Shown here in pieces: positions 44,921-54,677 of a DNA stretch of 64,000 nt. The stretch covers positions 558,001 to 622,000 of the forward strand of contig NC_002689.2 of assembly GCF_000011185.1 (NCBI RefSeq), in the 5' to 3' direction. Both the position numbers and the translations under genes were made by a program. Numbering within the stretch: position 1 is the stretch's first letter; every line of letters starts with the position of its first letter. Source of the DNA: Thermoplasma volcanium GSS1 (GTDB taxonomy: Archaea > Thermoplasmatota > Thermoplasmata > Thermoplasmatales > Thermoplasmataceae). A model generated the notes under the pieces. That model did not search any database, was not told the DNA's origin, and saw only the letters and a program-made list of their open reading frames with translations.

Positions 44921-46568
44921 GACAAAGAGAGGCTTTTGGATAGGGATAAACTACTCAAAGACGAATCTGTCCCTCATAACTGCCAGCGCGATCCTCTCCA
45001 TAGCCTTTTATTTGATCTACTATAACACTAAAAAGACAGTCGCTGCGGTTCTCTTTTTGGCATTAGCCATCGGTGCAGCATTCTTCTTCATAAAGCCGAT
45101 AGTAGACCGGGATAACAAGAAGAACGATATAAATTCTAACATACCATTCTTCATCACCGCTTTCTCTTCGCTAGTTACCAGCGATGCGAATATAATAGAC
45201 GTGCTTATTCTGCTCTCGAAGAAGGAAAAACTTGGTTATCTCCGAGTAGAGATTGAAAAGATATTAAACTTGGTCAAAAATTGGGGAATGGGACTTGCTG
45301 AGGCAATTAACTTCGTTGCAAAGAAAACACCTAGCGATCTATTTTCTGATTTCTTAACGAGGTTTAGCCATGCCATAGACAGTGGGCAAGATCTCGAAGA
45401 ATTCACGAGAAGCGAGGTCTTTAGCACAATGAACAGCTTTGAAACAGCCTATGTATCAGCGTTATACTCATTCGACCTATACAGAGATATTTATGTCTCA
45501 CTTCTTCTTTCGTTTGCATTTCTTATAACTTTTATAATGATAATGCCCATTCTAATACCTATAAACGTGTTTTCTGTCCTGATGTTGAGCCTGATCATGG
45601 TAGCATTAGGGGAGTTCATGCTTGTATACGGAATTAGCATAGTGTTGCCGAAGGATCCGCTATGGCACAGAACCGGAATAAAAACTGATACCGATATAAA
45701 AATGAGAAATCTTTTCCTAATTTCAGGTACATTTTCGATGATGATATTCATAGTAATAGATGTAATGAAGATTATGTTCAGAATTCCATTCTACTTTTCA
45801 TTTGCCCTCATAGTTACACCTTTAGCATACCCGAGTTACGTGGGAACGAAGATGGAAAGGGAGGTGCAAAAGAAGGACGAAATGTATGGAAGCTTTATAC
45901 GATCCCTTTCGGGTTCTGCCTCTGCAAGGGGCAATCTTCTGATAGATGCATTGAAAGCTATAGTCATGCATGACTTTGGGATACTTTCAAAAGACGTAAA
46001 TAAACTGTACAGGAGGCTGCTTTACAGAATAAATTCGTTGAAGGCGTGGAAGATGTTTTCCGCTGATACTGGATCGCATTTAATAGAGATATACTCTGAA
46101 ACCTATGCTGAGAGCATAGACCTTGGGGCCGATGCCCTAAAGAGCGGTATGGTTATATCGGAAAACTTCGAGAAGATAGTCGGTCTTAGAAAAAGAAAGC
46201 ATTCCTCTGTAACAAGCTTCGTTGGCATTATGTATGGGATCACTGCTGGCTTGGCATTTTCACTTGCGATATCATATGGTATACTAAAGATAATAGACGG
46301 TATATTTTCTTCGTTCAACTTGAGCTCTCTAGGTATGACTGGTATATTCCTCTCCCCACCTTCATCCTCTATATTTCTGATCGAAATATTCCTATTGATA
46401 ATCCTATTTGTACATTCTTTTATAGGAGGTATTTCGCTGAAGGTTTCGGATGGCGGCAGGATAATCAACGGATTGCACCACACTGTTCTGATGATCTGGA
46501 TCGTCTCCTTTGTAGTTTATGGAACTATGTACATAACAACGATCCTTCTTGGATCTACTGTCAGTTAA
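44910..46568 (+). CDS. arlJ: Archaellum platform protein ArlJ
   Basis: Polytopic type II secretion F-like membrane protein, 552 residues, the membrane platform on which ArlI acts. Hydrophobic segments are at about residues 25-60, 190-245, 270-310 and 430-545. Two cytoplasmic GspF/T2SF-type helical domains lie between, including LSGSASARGNLLIDALKAI. It overlaps arlI by 11 nt and is the last gene of the arl operon. Confidence 0.92.
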   Translation: MDTKTKRGFWIGINYSKTNLSLITASAILSIAFYLIYYNTKKTVAAVLFLALAIGAAFFFIKPIVDRDNKKNDINSNIPFFITAFSSLVTSDANIIDVLILLSKKEKLGYLRVEIEKILNLVKNWGMGLAEAINFVAKKTPSDLFSDFLTRFSHAIDSGQDLEEFTRSEVFSTMNSFETAYVSALYSFDLYRDIYVSLLLSFAFLITFIMIMPILIPINVFSVLMLSLIMVALGEFMLVYGISIVLPKDPLWHRTGIKTDTDIKMRNLFLISGTFSMMIFIVIDVMKIMFRIPFYFSFALIVTPLAYPSYVGTKMEREVQKKDEMYGSFIRSLSGSASARGNLLIDALKAIVMHDFGILSKDVNKLYRRLLYRINSLKAWKMFSADTGSHLIEIYSETYAESIDLGADALKSGMVISENFEKIVGLRKRKHSSVTSFVGIMYGITAGLAFSLAISYGILKIIDGIFSSFNLSSLGMTGIFLSPPSSSIFLIEIFLLIILFVHSFIGGISLKVSDGGRIINGLHHTVLMIWIVSFVVYGTMYITTILLGSTVS

Positions 46569-47410
46569 ATAATAATCCCAAACTGCAAATTTTTTTCGGC
46601 AAGAGGTGAAGATAAAAACATAAGGGCTTGCCAAGTACCTGTTTAGGTTTGGCTTCCTGCCATATTCTCCACATCTTTTGACTGATTCACATCTTTACTT
46701 AACGCGACTTTAGTGTATCGTTTCGAACATGTGCGAAGACTTTTCTATGTGTTCGTAGTTACATTTACTTCTCTATCTGTAGTAATGGAAAAGGAATTAC
46801 ATTTCAATACTCTTAAAACAATAGTATGCGGATAATATTAGCCCATCCACATGCGGTACTCTTGCTTTTTGCCTTTTCTCATTATTTTCCTACAGGCTTT
46901 AACAAGTGAAACGCTTTATCGATTATATTCGAATTATGACGCTAAGACATATCTTATTTTTTAAGTTAACTGTAAACTTACTTTTATACAGAACCACTCG
47001 ATGAAATATTCCTATCGATAATAATGTCGGTAGAATGGTTAACAATATTGGTAAACCTATGCATTGAACATCTTTAATTTATTGTATGGTAGAAAATCAT
47101 ATGTTATCGCCTTATAGGCATACACGGATGTTATAGACAGCATGTATCGAATTTACTTACTGTATTTCACCTGAAGTACGGATACATTAAAAAATAAACA
47201 AAAAAATTGACAACATCAAATATAAGAAAAACTAATATTTACTGTAGTGTTATAATTAGCTTAATTTTATATTAACCTAAATTTATTAAGCCTTGAATCT
47301 GTCAACAAGCAAAAGATCCAGTGACTTAGGAAAATTTACAAAGATTTTTCCTGTAAAAGTTAATATAGATAATTCAATGTTCTATCTATATTTCAATATA
47401 TGGTGTTGGA
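46569..47410. other. Intergenic region between arlJ and the helical-repeat gene, 842 bp
   Basis: The longest gene-free stretch outside the decayed patch. No reading frame or RNA gene is supported. It includes a hairpin near arlJ (46630-46653) and becomes strongly AT-rich over the last 250 bp, ending in TATA-like sequence before ATG 47411. Confidence 0.5.
46630..46653 (+). terminator. Possible hairpin downstream of the arl operon
   Basis: GCCAA...TTGGC with an inner CCT...AGG pairing and a short loop forms an imperfect stem about 60 nt after the arlJ stop. No long U-tract follows, so a termination role is uncertain. Confidence 0.3.
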
Positions 47411-50400
47411 ATGGTGGATGCAAAGTTAACTAAAAATCTCATGATCAAGATAAATGCCATTATAGCCGAAAAAGACCAAGATAAGAAATTACAAAGGATA
47501 GATGATCTAATAAGCCTACTCCGAAATACAAATCCCGATGATATAGACAAAAAGGAAATAGACCCGTTTGTGTCGGTACTTGTTAGGAACGTTTCAGATG
47601 AAAACCAGCTTCGGGAGCTTATAACTTTACTTGACTCAATTGTGCCCCAAAATAAAGGGCTTTTGGAAACAAAGGTAGTAGATCTCTACAAAAATGGATA
47701 CTACGATGACGTTGTAAAGATAATTACTTCGGACAATTATTTTTGTTCAATCGACAGCATTATAAGCCTGCTTGTTAGCAGTTCAGGCCACATAGAAAGA
47801 TACGACGCAGCAGCCCTCTATCTTTCAAAGTGCGGAAGGTATGAGGAAAAGATAGTACAAATGTACGCTGAGAGAAACAGAAATCCTGACACAACCAAAG
47901 CCATAATAGAAGGATACGTGAATGGGAATCACTGTGAAATGGCCATCAAGTTCATTATGGAGATCATGTCTAGGGAGCAGTCAGAATTATACCTTGGCCC
48001 ATTGATAAATTGCTCCATCAAAACTGATGACAAAGATGGCATGAGGGCTGCGCTTGATTTTGCCCTAAAGATCGACATTTCGGACGCAGATCTCATAAAA
48101 AAGCTCGTGCAGGCTGCTCTGTCTCTTGGCGAATATACAATCGGTAAAGAATTGGCAAAAAATGGGCTTAAACTTAAGCCTGCAGACAAAGATCTCATGA
48201 AATGGCTAGCTCTTTGCCTTTCAAAGTCCGGAAATTATGGGGAGGCAATAGAAACTTACAAGGATTTACTTACGTCCTATCCTGATGATATTGATGCAAC
48301 GATAGATCTTATGGATTTACTTTACGAGCATGGAAAGGCCTCTGAATATCTATACGTTGTTGAAAAGATAGGAAGAAACCAGTTAAGGCCACTGGATTAC
48401 ATAAGGTTAATTCAGCTTATGAAAGCATCAGGAGACATAGGAAAGGCAGTAGAATTAGCGAAAGAAGCTTACAAGAAATTCCCGAGCGAAGATGATGTAA
48501 TTATTGAGTATGCGAGGATCGTCGACGAAATAGGAAACAAAGGCGAGAGTTTCGACGCTTATTCAAAGCTCTTCGATAAAGGTGGAAAGGAGGCGCAGTC
48601 ATTCATCTTAAACTACCTTTTTTCCAGAGAAAGATATGAAGAGTTCGTAAAACGATTCGAAAGCAGTGATAATGAAGATGTTAAAGATGAATTCAAAGGT
48701 AAATTGGCCGCCTCGTTTGTGTACCTTGGTTTCTTTGATAATTTTAATAAGCTTGTAAAAGAGAATAAAAATCTACTAGATGATCCAGATACTGTAGATT
48801 CCGTATTCTATAAAGTTAGAGATAAAGAAGCGCTTGAAATATTAAACTCATTGGATATAAAGGGATCTTATGTCTCTGTGGTATTGGATAGGCTGCAGGG
48901 AAGGGAAATAAGGGGTTCTGATTATCTCCTTGACTACGCAGTATCGAAGTGCTCAAAATCTATTGCTTATATTTCTGCAGAAACATATTTTAGAAGGATG
49001 ATATCATTGCCAGATAAGGTGCGGTCCGCTTTGTCGACCAATTGCCTATCTGAGATTTATGATATATTCGATATTCTCACTAAGATAAAGGGTGGTACAA
49101 ATTCAGGCATATACGAAGATCGGCCAAGATATCTGTACTGTTTTTCCTCAACCTTTATAGATGCAGGAAAACTGGACGATGCTTACAAGCTCCTCCAAAG
49201 ATATGAAAAAGAGGTCGACCCATTTTATTACTTCACTTATGCAAAGTTACTCTGGAAATCGGGGAGAAATAAAGAAGCATCAAGAATGGTTGAAAAGGCC
49301 ATAGAGCTCTTCCCTAATATAGATTTCCATATTCTGCATCTTAATGTTGATCCAGAATCTTGCCTTGAATCAATTCAAGCTATATTTGACATAGACGCAG
49401 CTATGATCCCCTATGATGTTCTGCAATCACTAATAGAAGATCATCCAGACCTCGTAAGCGAGGCGGTGAATTTTCTTATATCTAGAGGGATAGATGATGT
49501 CAGGCTTTTAAGGCTTTCCAGGGACGTTTATCTCAAGAATAAAGATATAGGGGATGCATTGAAGGTATCCTCCCGAATAATCTCTCAGAGCAGTGAATCC
49601 AGAGACATTGCAATACATTACAGAATACTAAAGGAGATAGACTTGGATGCTGCCTTGGCCTTCATGAAAAATAACATAGACACGTTCAACGGAAAAGAAG
49701 AACTGATAGAAGCCGGAGAACTAATGTACTCAAAGCGGAAGTACGAAGATGCCATAAGTGCATTCCGGAAGGCGATAAGGCTGGGAGTAAATCCCCTTTC
49801 CATCCCTCACTATTTAGATTCACTAATAGAAACAGGAAGTTACGCGGAAGCTGAAGATCTTGTTGGAAGGCAGATATCTATGGATGTTTATGCCGTTAAA
49901 CTTTTTTTCCGTGAAGGCAAGATTTCGGAGATCGTAAATTACCTGACTGACACTCAAGAGAAGGATAATGCTGTTCTTAGGTATATAGTGCAGCAAGGCT
50001 GGGATAACCCAGATGTAAAGAAAGCGACATTTGATTACTATAAATCGACTGGTGATACCGAAATAGGGAAGGTTATAGCAAAGAGGCTGCTGAATGAAAA
50101 CAAACTCGATGAAGCTCTTGAAATTCTTAGGCAGATACACGATACAGACGAATCAGATGCAGAAGCATCAATCATGACCACGGATGTGTTGAGGAGACAG
50201 GGAAAGCTAACGGAAGCATACGAAATAGCGGCTTCGGCGGCTGCACAGTGCAGCGATACAGAATGCGAGAAGGAACTTTATCGCAGAATTTATTCAATAA
50301 TGTACGACCTCGGAATGTATTCGCAGATAGTCAAGATATTTAAGAAAAGGAAAGAAAAGGATAACAACGTCATCCCGTATGTAGTAAAGTCAATGGTGGA

Positions 50401-51019
50401 ATTGAAGCAGTTTGACGATGCCGAAGAAGTGCTGTCATCTTTTAGCACACTTCCTGAGGCAGTAAAGAATGCATTAGAGTCCTATATTAATCAAGGCCGT
50501 TACCTCGACCGTTTAAACAAGTATGCATCGCGTGTGCTTTCTCATGAATTTAAAGCAGGAAAAATAATGCCAATCGATGAATCAGTTAAGAAGAGTGATG
50601 TTCCAGAGGATATGATACAGGACATACGTGATTTCTTAACAGGTGAGAAATATATCGGAAAAGTAGATGAAAACAAGCTTGAAGAACTATCGGGAGATGT
50701 AATAAAAAGAATCGCTCTTAAACTTAAGATCTCTGACTTATCCTCCATTAAAATAAACACAGTTTATGCATTCCTACAAGATGACAGCGCAATTATGGCA
50801 AAAAATCTGTATTTATATATCAAGAGAGCAAAATATACACCTCATATATTTACACAAAGCGATGTTGAGGCAATTCGTGGATCTTTCAGTGAAATTGCTA
50901 CTTCAAATCCGATAGATGTTATAAAAAGATACGGGGTGGGTATAAAGAAAGCTTATGCATTAATAGAAGCTGCTAAAAGCCTACTTCAAAATGAGGATGG
51001 ATCATTGAAGCAGAATTAG
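47411..51019 (+). CDS. Giant TPR-like helical-repeat protein, 1202 residues
   Basis: An almost all-helical protein built of degenerate 34-40-residue repeats, e.g. DLMKWLALCLSKSGNYGEAI (~260-280), DYAYKLLQRYEK-like units, and EDAISAFRKAIRLGVNP (~780). These are TPR or SEL1-like and probably form a long superhelical scaffold. The last ~40 residues (SNPIDVIKRYGVGIKKAYALIEA) look like a helix-hairpin-helix-type element. No membrane segment or enzyme motif is seen. A CTATATTT box ~22 nt before ATG 47411 suggests leaderless expression. Function is unknown; assembly of a large complex is inference. Confidence 0.72.
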   Translation: MVDAKLTKNLMIKINAIIAEKDQDKKLQRIDDLISLLRNTNPDDIDKKEIDPFVSVLVRNVSDENQLRELITLLDSIVPQNKGLLETKVVDLYKNGYYDDVVKIITSDNYFCSIDSIISLLVSSSGHIERYDAAALYLSKCGRYEEKIVQMYAERNRNPDTTKAIIEGYVNGNHCEMAIKFIMEIMSREQSELYLGPLINCSIKTDDKDGMRAALDFALKIDISDADLIKKLVQAALSLGEYTIGKELAKNGLKLKPADKDLMKWLALCLSKSGNYGEAIETYKDLLTSYPDDIDATIDLMDLLYEHGKASEYLYVVEKIGRNQLRPLDYIRLIQLMKASGDIGKAVELAKEAYKKFPSEDDVIIEYARIVDEIGNKGESFDAYSKLFDKGGKEAQSFILNYLFSRERYEEFVKRFESSDNEDVKDEFKGKLAASFVYLGFFDNFNKLVKENKNLLDDPDTVDSVFYKVRDKEALEILNSLDIKGSYVSVVLDRLQGREIRGSDYLLDYAVSKCSKSIAYISAETYFRRMISLPDKVRSALSTNCLSEIYDIFDILTKIKGGTNSGIYEDRPRYLYCFSSTFIDAGKLDDAYKLLQRYEKEVDPFYYFTYAKLLWKSGRNKEASRMVEKAIELFPNIDFHILHLNVDPESCLESIQAIFDIDAAMIPYDVLQSLIEDHPDLVSEAVNFLISRGIDDVRLLRLSRDVYLKNKDIGDALKVSSRIISQSSESRDIAIHYRILKEIDLDAALAFMKNNIDTFNGKEELIEAGELMYSKRKYEDAISAFRKAIRLGVNPLSIPHYLDSLIETGSYAEAEDLVGRQISMDVYAVKLFFREGKISEIVNYLTDTQEKDNAVLRYIVQQGWDNPDVKKATFDYYKSTGDTEIGKVIAKRLLNENKLDEALEILRQIHDTDESDAEASIMTTDVLRRQGKLTEAYEIAASAAAQCSDTECEKELYRRIYSIMYDLGMYSQIVKIFKKRKEKDNNVIPYVVKSMVELKQFDDAEEVLSSFSTLPEAVKNALESYINQGRYLDRLNKYASRVLSHEFKAGKIMPIDESVKKSDVPEDMIQDIRDFLTGEKYIGKVDENKLEELSGDVIKRIALKLKISDLSSIKINTVYAFLQDDSAIMAKNLYLYIKRAKYTPHIFTQSDVEAIRGSFSEIATSNPIDVIKRYGVGIKKAYALIEAAKSLLQNEDGSLKQN

Positions 51020-51063
51020 TAAGGAATAAAGTAATATAAAGTTGTGATACGGCACCTGGTATC

Positions 51064-51642
51064 ATGTATGGCCACAATCTTAACAATGAAGAGAAGGATA
51101 TACTTGTATCTGTACTCGCTTTGACGGCAGCTTTCGGTATAGCATTCAGGTTTAGGTCTCCTTACGGACCAATATTCGTACTTGCTATGGCTTTCTTAGT
51201 ATCAGTTACTGCGTTTTTAATGCACGAATTAGCACACCGCTATGTTGCAAGATCCTATGGTGGAATAGCATATTTCAAGATGTGGCCACTTGGTTTGCTC
51301 CTTGCTCTCCTAACTTCTGTGTTCGGTTTTATATTTGCAGCTCCAGGTGCGGTCAACATTGGCGGTCTATATCGTAAAGACCAGATAGGAAAAACTGCTC
51401 TCGCTGGTCCTGCGATGAACATTTTTCTCGGCATTCTTTTCTATGGCCTATCACATATTACTGTTTTACCTGTAGTCGCCCTAATATTTGGATACGTTGC
51501 GGCAATGAACTTTTGGTTTGGCTTCTTTAATTTGCTACCAATACCACCGCTTGATGGCTATAAGGTGATGAATTGGGATATTTATGTATTCCTCGTCTCG
51601 ATAATAATAGCCCTGATATTCGTGGCGCTGGTGGTTTTTTAA
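51064..51642 (+). CDS. Site-2-type membrane zinc protease (M50)
   Basis: A 192-residue polytopic protein with five to six hydrophobic segments. HELAH (His54, Glu55, His58) in a membrane helix is the zinc site, and FNLLPIPPLDGYKV supplies the third ligand, Asp164. This is the compact archaeal M50B/S2P group without PDZ or CBS domains. It would cut substrates within the membrane; regulators or signal remnants are typical targets. It lies 44 nt after the helical-repeat gene, on the same strand, and could be co-transcribed. Confidence 0.9.
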   Translation: MYGHNLNNEEKDILVSVLALTAAFGIAFRFRSPYGPIFVLAMAFLVSVTAFLMHELAHRYVARSYGGIAYFKMWPLGLLLALLTSVFGFIFAAPGAVNIGGLYRKDQIGKTALAGPAMNIFLGILFYGLSHITVLPVVALIFGYVAAMNFWFGFFNLLPIPPLDGYKVMNWDIYVFLVSIIIALIFVALVVF

Positions 51643-51672
51643 AATATCTTGCAGAATAAATACTGCAATAGC

Positions 51673-52743
51673 CTACGGGTCTAAAATTTTTTGAAGCTTG
51701 TACTGCCTTCCGCGCCAAATGATTTCACCCATGCGTTTAGCTTTCAGTAAATTCGCAAGATAAATGAAGGGGATAAACAGGTATATGATGGCAAATATTG
51801 GGCTTTTTATCACGCTTCTCTCGTATACTCTGTACACACCAATTGCAACTGGAATAAAAAGGTAAACAAACGCGAGGGATATAGAAGTAAGAAGGACTGC
51901 AGAGAAAAATTCAAAAATATAAAGAGAATAAAATATGATGCCATAAGTGAATACACGCGGTGAGGCATTTATCGAGAGCGCTGTCTGCCTGTTTGCCCAC
52001 TCCCAAAATTGTGGAAAATTTTCTGCAGTATATATAGCAGGCCTTGCCTCTTTCACGTAGGCTATATCTAATTTTTTAGATTTGCATATTGCGGTAAGCG
52101 CAGAGTCATCTGAGATATTTGATGTGAAATAATCCATTTTATCAGATATTAAGCTTTTTTCAAACGCCAGCGAACCTCCCCAACCAAATCTCGTCAGTTT
52201 TGATTCCATCAGGCTCTGTCCTACTGTTCCCCACACTGCTTTAACCTTTGATGCAAGGCCGCCTATTGGAACAAAGTAGGGGAAAGTTGTTGATAACCCA
52301 ACCCTATCATTGCATAATGGCGAAACCAGATCTTCTAGCCAATTGCTATTAGGTCTTATATCAGAATCTGCGATTACATAGGCATCATAGTCAGTGTATT
52401 TTTTAATAGCAGTAGCTATTGCTTTTACTTTCCCGCTGCATTTTTCGCATGTATAATCAGAAATTATGTAATTAATTCCAACCTTTTCCAGAACACTGAC
52501 AGATTCGTCTTGTAAACTGTCTACAACGCCTAAATAATCCGCTCTATCGTAGTTCTGTTTTGTTATTGCCTTTAGGTTGTCTTCAAGCCCTAAGTCAAGA
52601 CCTTTGCATGGTATTATAACAAGCGTTTTTGGCCTGCAGTTTTTCCTTTGCTTAAGTTCATTAGATTTGTATATTCCAATATAAGAAAAACCAACCGCAA
52701 TAAGTGATGCAATAGAGACGTAAAAAACCAATAAAAAATTCAT
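51673..52743 (-). CDS. Membrane-bound family 2 glycosyltransferase
   Basis: A 356-residue GT2 enzyme of the ceramide-glucosyltransferase-like group. An N-terminal transmembrane helix (~2-24) is followed by the GT-A domain with LVIIPCKGLD, DSDIRPNSNWL (DxD-type) and ISDDSALTAI, plus WEWANRQTALS in place of the (Q/R)xxRW motif. Two or three hydrophobic segments end the protein (~265-335). The sugar and lipid acceptors are unknown; a glycolipid role is plausible. Its ATG overlaps the aEF1-beta stop (ATGA). Confidence 0.85.
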   Translation of the reverse strand: MNFLLVFYVSIASLIAVGFSYIGIYKSNELKQRKNCRPKTLVIIPCKGLDLGLEDNLKAITKQNYDRADYLGVVDSLQDESVSVLEKVGINYIISDYTCEKCSGKVKAIATAIKKYTDYDAYVIADSDIRPNSNWLEDLVSPLCNDRVGLSTTFPYFVPIGGLASKVKAVWGTVGQSLMESKLTRFGWGGSLAFEKSLISDKMDYFTSNISDDSALTAICKSKKLDIAYVKEARPAIYTAENFPQFWEWANRQTALSINASPRVFTYGIIFYSLYIFEFFSAVLLTSISLAFVYLFIPVAIGVYRVYERSVIKSPIFAIIYLFIPFIYLANLLKAKRMGEIIWRGRQYKLQKILDP

Positions 52744-53006
52744 ATTAAAGAAACGTTTTCAGTGTTGATTTCCCCAACTCCCTTTACCATGGATAGAACT
52801 TTTTCTATCCTATCCACCTCCCCTTCTTTGTCTTCCACAATTACTTCCAGGTGTATGTACTTTAGGCCAAAGCCTATGTCCTTCTCCTCGATATTATTTA
52901 TCTTGCATACGCCATTTAACTTTTCTTTTACTTCTGATTCCATAACTGAGGTATCAACATCGCTATCGCTCGGTAGAAGTTTAAATGAAACAAGTACGTC
53001 TGCCAT
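52740..53006 (-). CDS. ef1b: Elongation factor 1-beta (aEF1-beta)
   Basis: Guanine-nucleotide exchange factor for elongation factor 1-alpha. An 88-residue protein, the small archaeal form, with MADVLVSFKLLPSD at the start and KYIHLEVIVEDKEGEVDRIEKVLSMVKGVGEINTENVS at the end, split between its two halves. GTG 53015 is in frame, but ATG 53006 gives the family N-terminus. It follows the zinc-ribbon gene by 5 nt and overlaps the GT2 gene by 4 nt. Confidence 0.92.
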   Translation of the reverse strand: MADVLVSFKLLPSDSDVDTSVMESEVKEKLNGVCKINNIEEKDIGFGLKYIHLEVIVEDKEGEVDRIEKVLSMVKGVGEINTENVSLI

Positions 53007-53011
53007 CTCTA

Positions 53012-53179
53012 TCACGGGCCCTCAAAACCACATTTGCTACATACATAGGGTGTAGAATGTTCTCTGCATGTCTTGCATCTGCCTATAATCTCGTTTCCAC
53101 AGTTGGGGCAAAGGAATATAGAGAAGCCTTCATCGATCAGTCCGACCCCACAGGATGTGCACGTCTCTTTATAAACCAT
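53012..53179 (-). CDS. Small zinc-ribbon protein (HVO_2753-like)
   Basis: A 55-residue protein with four CxxC pairs: CTSCG, CPNCG, CKTC and CSKCG. This double zinc-ribbon layout is the small archaeal family encoded next to aEF1-beta; a ribosome- or RNA-linked role is often assumed. TTG 53194 is in frame, but ATG 53179 lies ~26 nt after an AATAATAACTATATAC element, fitting a leaderless start. It is the first gene of the zinc ribbon-aEF1-beta-GT2 operon. Confidence 0.86.
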   Translation of the reverse strand: MVYKETCTSCGVGLIDEGFSIFLCPNCGNEIIGRCKTCREHSTPYVCSKCGFEGP

Positions 53180-53333
53180 AAACTCGGATGTCAAACCTGT
53201 ATATAGTTATTATTTTCCATTCCTCTCGAACAATTCTCTAAGGCTTTGTTCAGCCTAAGTTTTCGTTAATAAATGCGTATGCTCACAGCGGAAGGATATA
53301 AAAAAGTAAATATGATATAACGATCAATAAGGC

Positions 53334-54677
53334 ATGGCAGTGGAGAGACTATTCGGTACTAATGGTATCAGAGGAATACCAAATGACGATATGTCGCCAG
53401 ATTTCGCAATGAGTGTCGGAAAGGCTATAGGTACTTACGTTTCAGGAGAGATCGCCTTTGGAACAGATACAAGGCTAACTGGCGATATGATAAAAAATGC
53501 TGTAATTGCAGGCATTCTTTCTACCGGTATTAGTGTAATAGACCTGGGAGTATTGCCAACTCCAGCAATCCAATACTACTCCAAGAAGCACGGCATATAC
53601 GCTGTCGTAATAACAGCCTCACACAATCCGCCACAATACAACGGCATAAAGGTTATAGATAAAGACGGCACCGAGCTAGAGCGTCCTGGAGAGGAAAAGA
53701 TAGAGGAGATATTCTACTCCAAAGCCTTCAGAGTTGTCAAGTGGGAAAACATAGGAAGAATACGTCAAGTAAGTGATGCAATAGACATATATATAAACGG
53801 GGTAATATCCAATGTAGATTCTGATAATATAAAATCACATGCATTTAAAGTACTTGCTGATGCAGGAAATGGTGCGGCATACTATTCAACTCCTAAATTG
53901 CTTGAAAAACTTGGATGCTCAATCACTACGTTAAATGCAAATCCGGATGGAAGATTTACTGCTAGAAACGCTGAACCTGTACCTGAAAACCTTGTCAACC
54001 TTATATCACTGATGAAATCTGGCAGGTTCGATCTCGGCATAGCACATGACGGGGATGCGGATAGGGCAGTTTTTATAGATGAGAAGGGAAACTTCATTGA
54101 CGGTGATAGGATGCTTGCTTTAATAACTAAGTACATAGCAAAGGCAGGGGATGTAGTAGTAACGCCGGTAAGTTCTTCCGACACAATTGCTGATATCTGC
54201 AATGCTATAGGCGCTAAACTCATAAGGACAAAGGTAGGGGCGCCTATTGTTGCTAGGGCAATGATAGACAACGGTGCTACTATAGGCGGCGAGGAAAACG
54301 GCGGTGTAATATATGGAAAGCACCAGTACTGCAGGGACGGGGCAATGACTGTTTCGCTTGTACTTAATTTGATGGCCTCCACTAACAAAAAATTATCGGA
54401 ACTTATCTCAGAGCTTCCTGTATATTATTTGATAAAAAAGAAGGTAGAGCGGCGTGTAGATTGGCCGTCTCTTGCAAGGGAATTGAAGAAGGGGGAACGG
54501 GTCGATGAGACCGATGGTATAAAGATATTGAAGGATGACGGATGGATACTTATACGGCCATCCGGCACTGAAAAAATTTTAAGAATATATGCTCATTCTT
54601 CAGATTTCGAACTGGCTAACAAATACTGCGAACAATACATAAGAAAAGTTAACGACATTCAGGATAAGTTATCGTAA
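53334..54677 (+). CDS. glmM: Phosphoglucosamine/phosphomannomutase (phosphohexomutase)
   Basis: Alpha-D-phosphohexomutase of 447 residues, interconverting hexose 1- and 6-phosphates for nucleotide-sugar synthesis. The active-site phosphoserine is in TASHNPPQYNG, the metal loop is DGDADRAVF, the sugar-binding loop GEENGGVIY, and the phosphate-binding loop RPSGTEKILRIYA. Length and motifs fit archaeal GlmM/ManB; the preferred sugar cannot be read from sequence. A GGATATAAAAAAG box lies ~35 nt upstream. The end overlaps the convergent AIP synthase-like gene by 9 nt. Confidence 0.93.
   Translation: MAVERLFGTNGIRGIPNDDMSPDFAMSVGKAIGTYVSGEIAFGTDTRLTGDMIKNAVIAGILSTGISVIDLGVLPTPAIQYYSKKHGIYAVVITASHNPPQYNGIKVIDKDGTELERPGEEKIEEIFYSKAFRVVKWENIGRIRQVSDAIDIYINGVISNVDSDNIKSHAFKVLADAGNGAAYYSTPKLLEKLGCSITTLNANPDGRFTARNAEPVPENLVNLISLMKSGRFDLGIAHDGDADRAVFIDEKGNFIDGDRMLALITKYIAKAGDVVVTPVSSSDTIADICNAIGAKLIRTKVGAPIVARAMIDNGATIGGEENGGVIYGKHQYCRDGAMTVSLVLNLMASTNKKLSELISELPVYYLIKKKVERRVDWPSLARELKKGERVDETDGIKILKDDGWILIRPSGTEKILRIYAHSSDFELANKYCEQYIRKVNDIQDKLS

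Noticed and set aside
43040-46483. Several minus-strand frames of 60-126 codons inside the arl operon
   Set aside because: They lie opposite conserved archaellum genes and encode no recognisable protein.
46379-47025. Similar short stretches GAAATATTCCTAT(T/C)GATAAT in arlJ and again near 47000
   Set aside because: Similarity covers only about 20 bp with no flanking match, so chance in AT-rich DNA is more likely than duplication.
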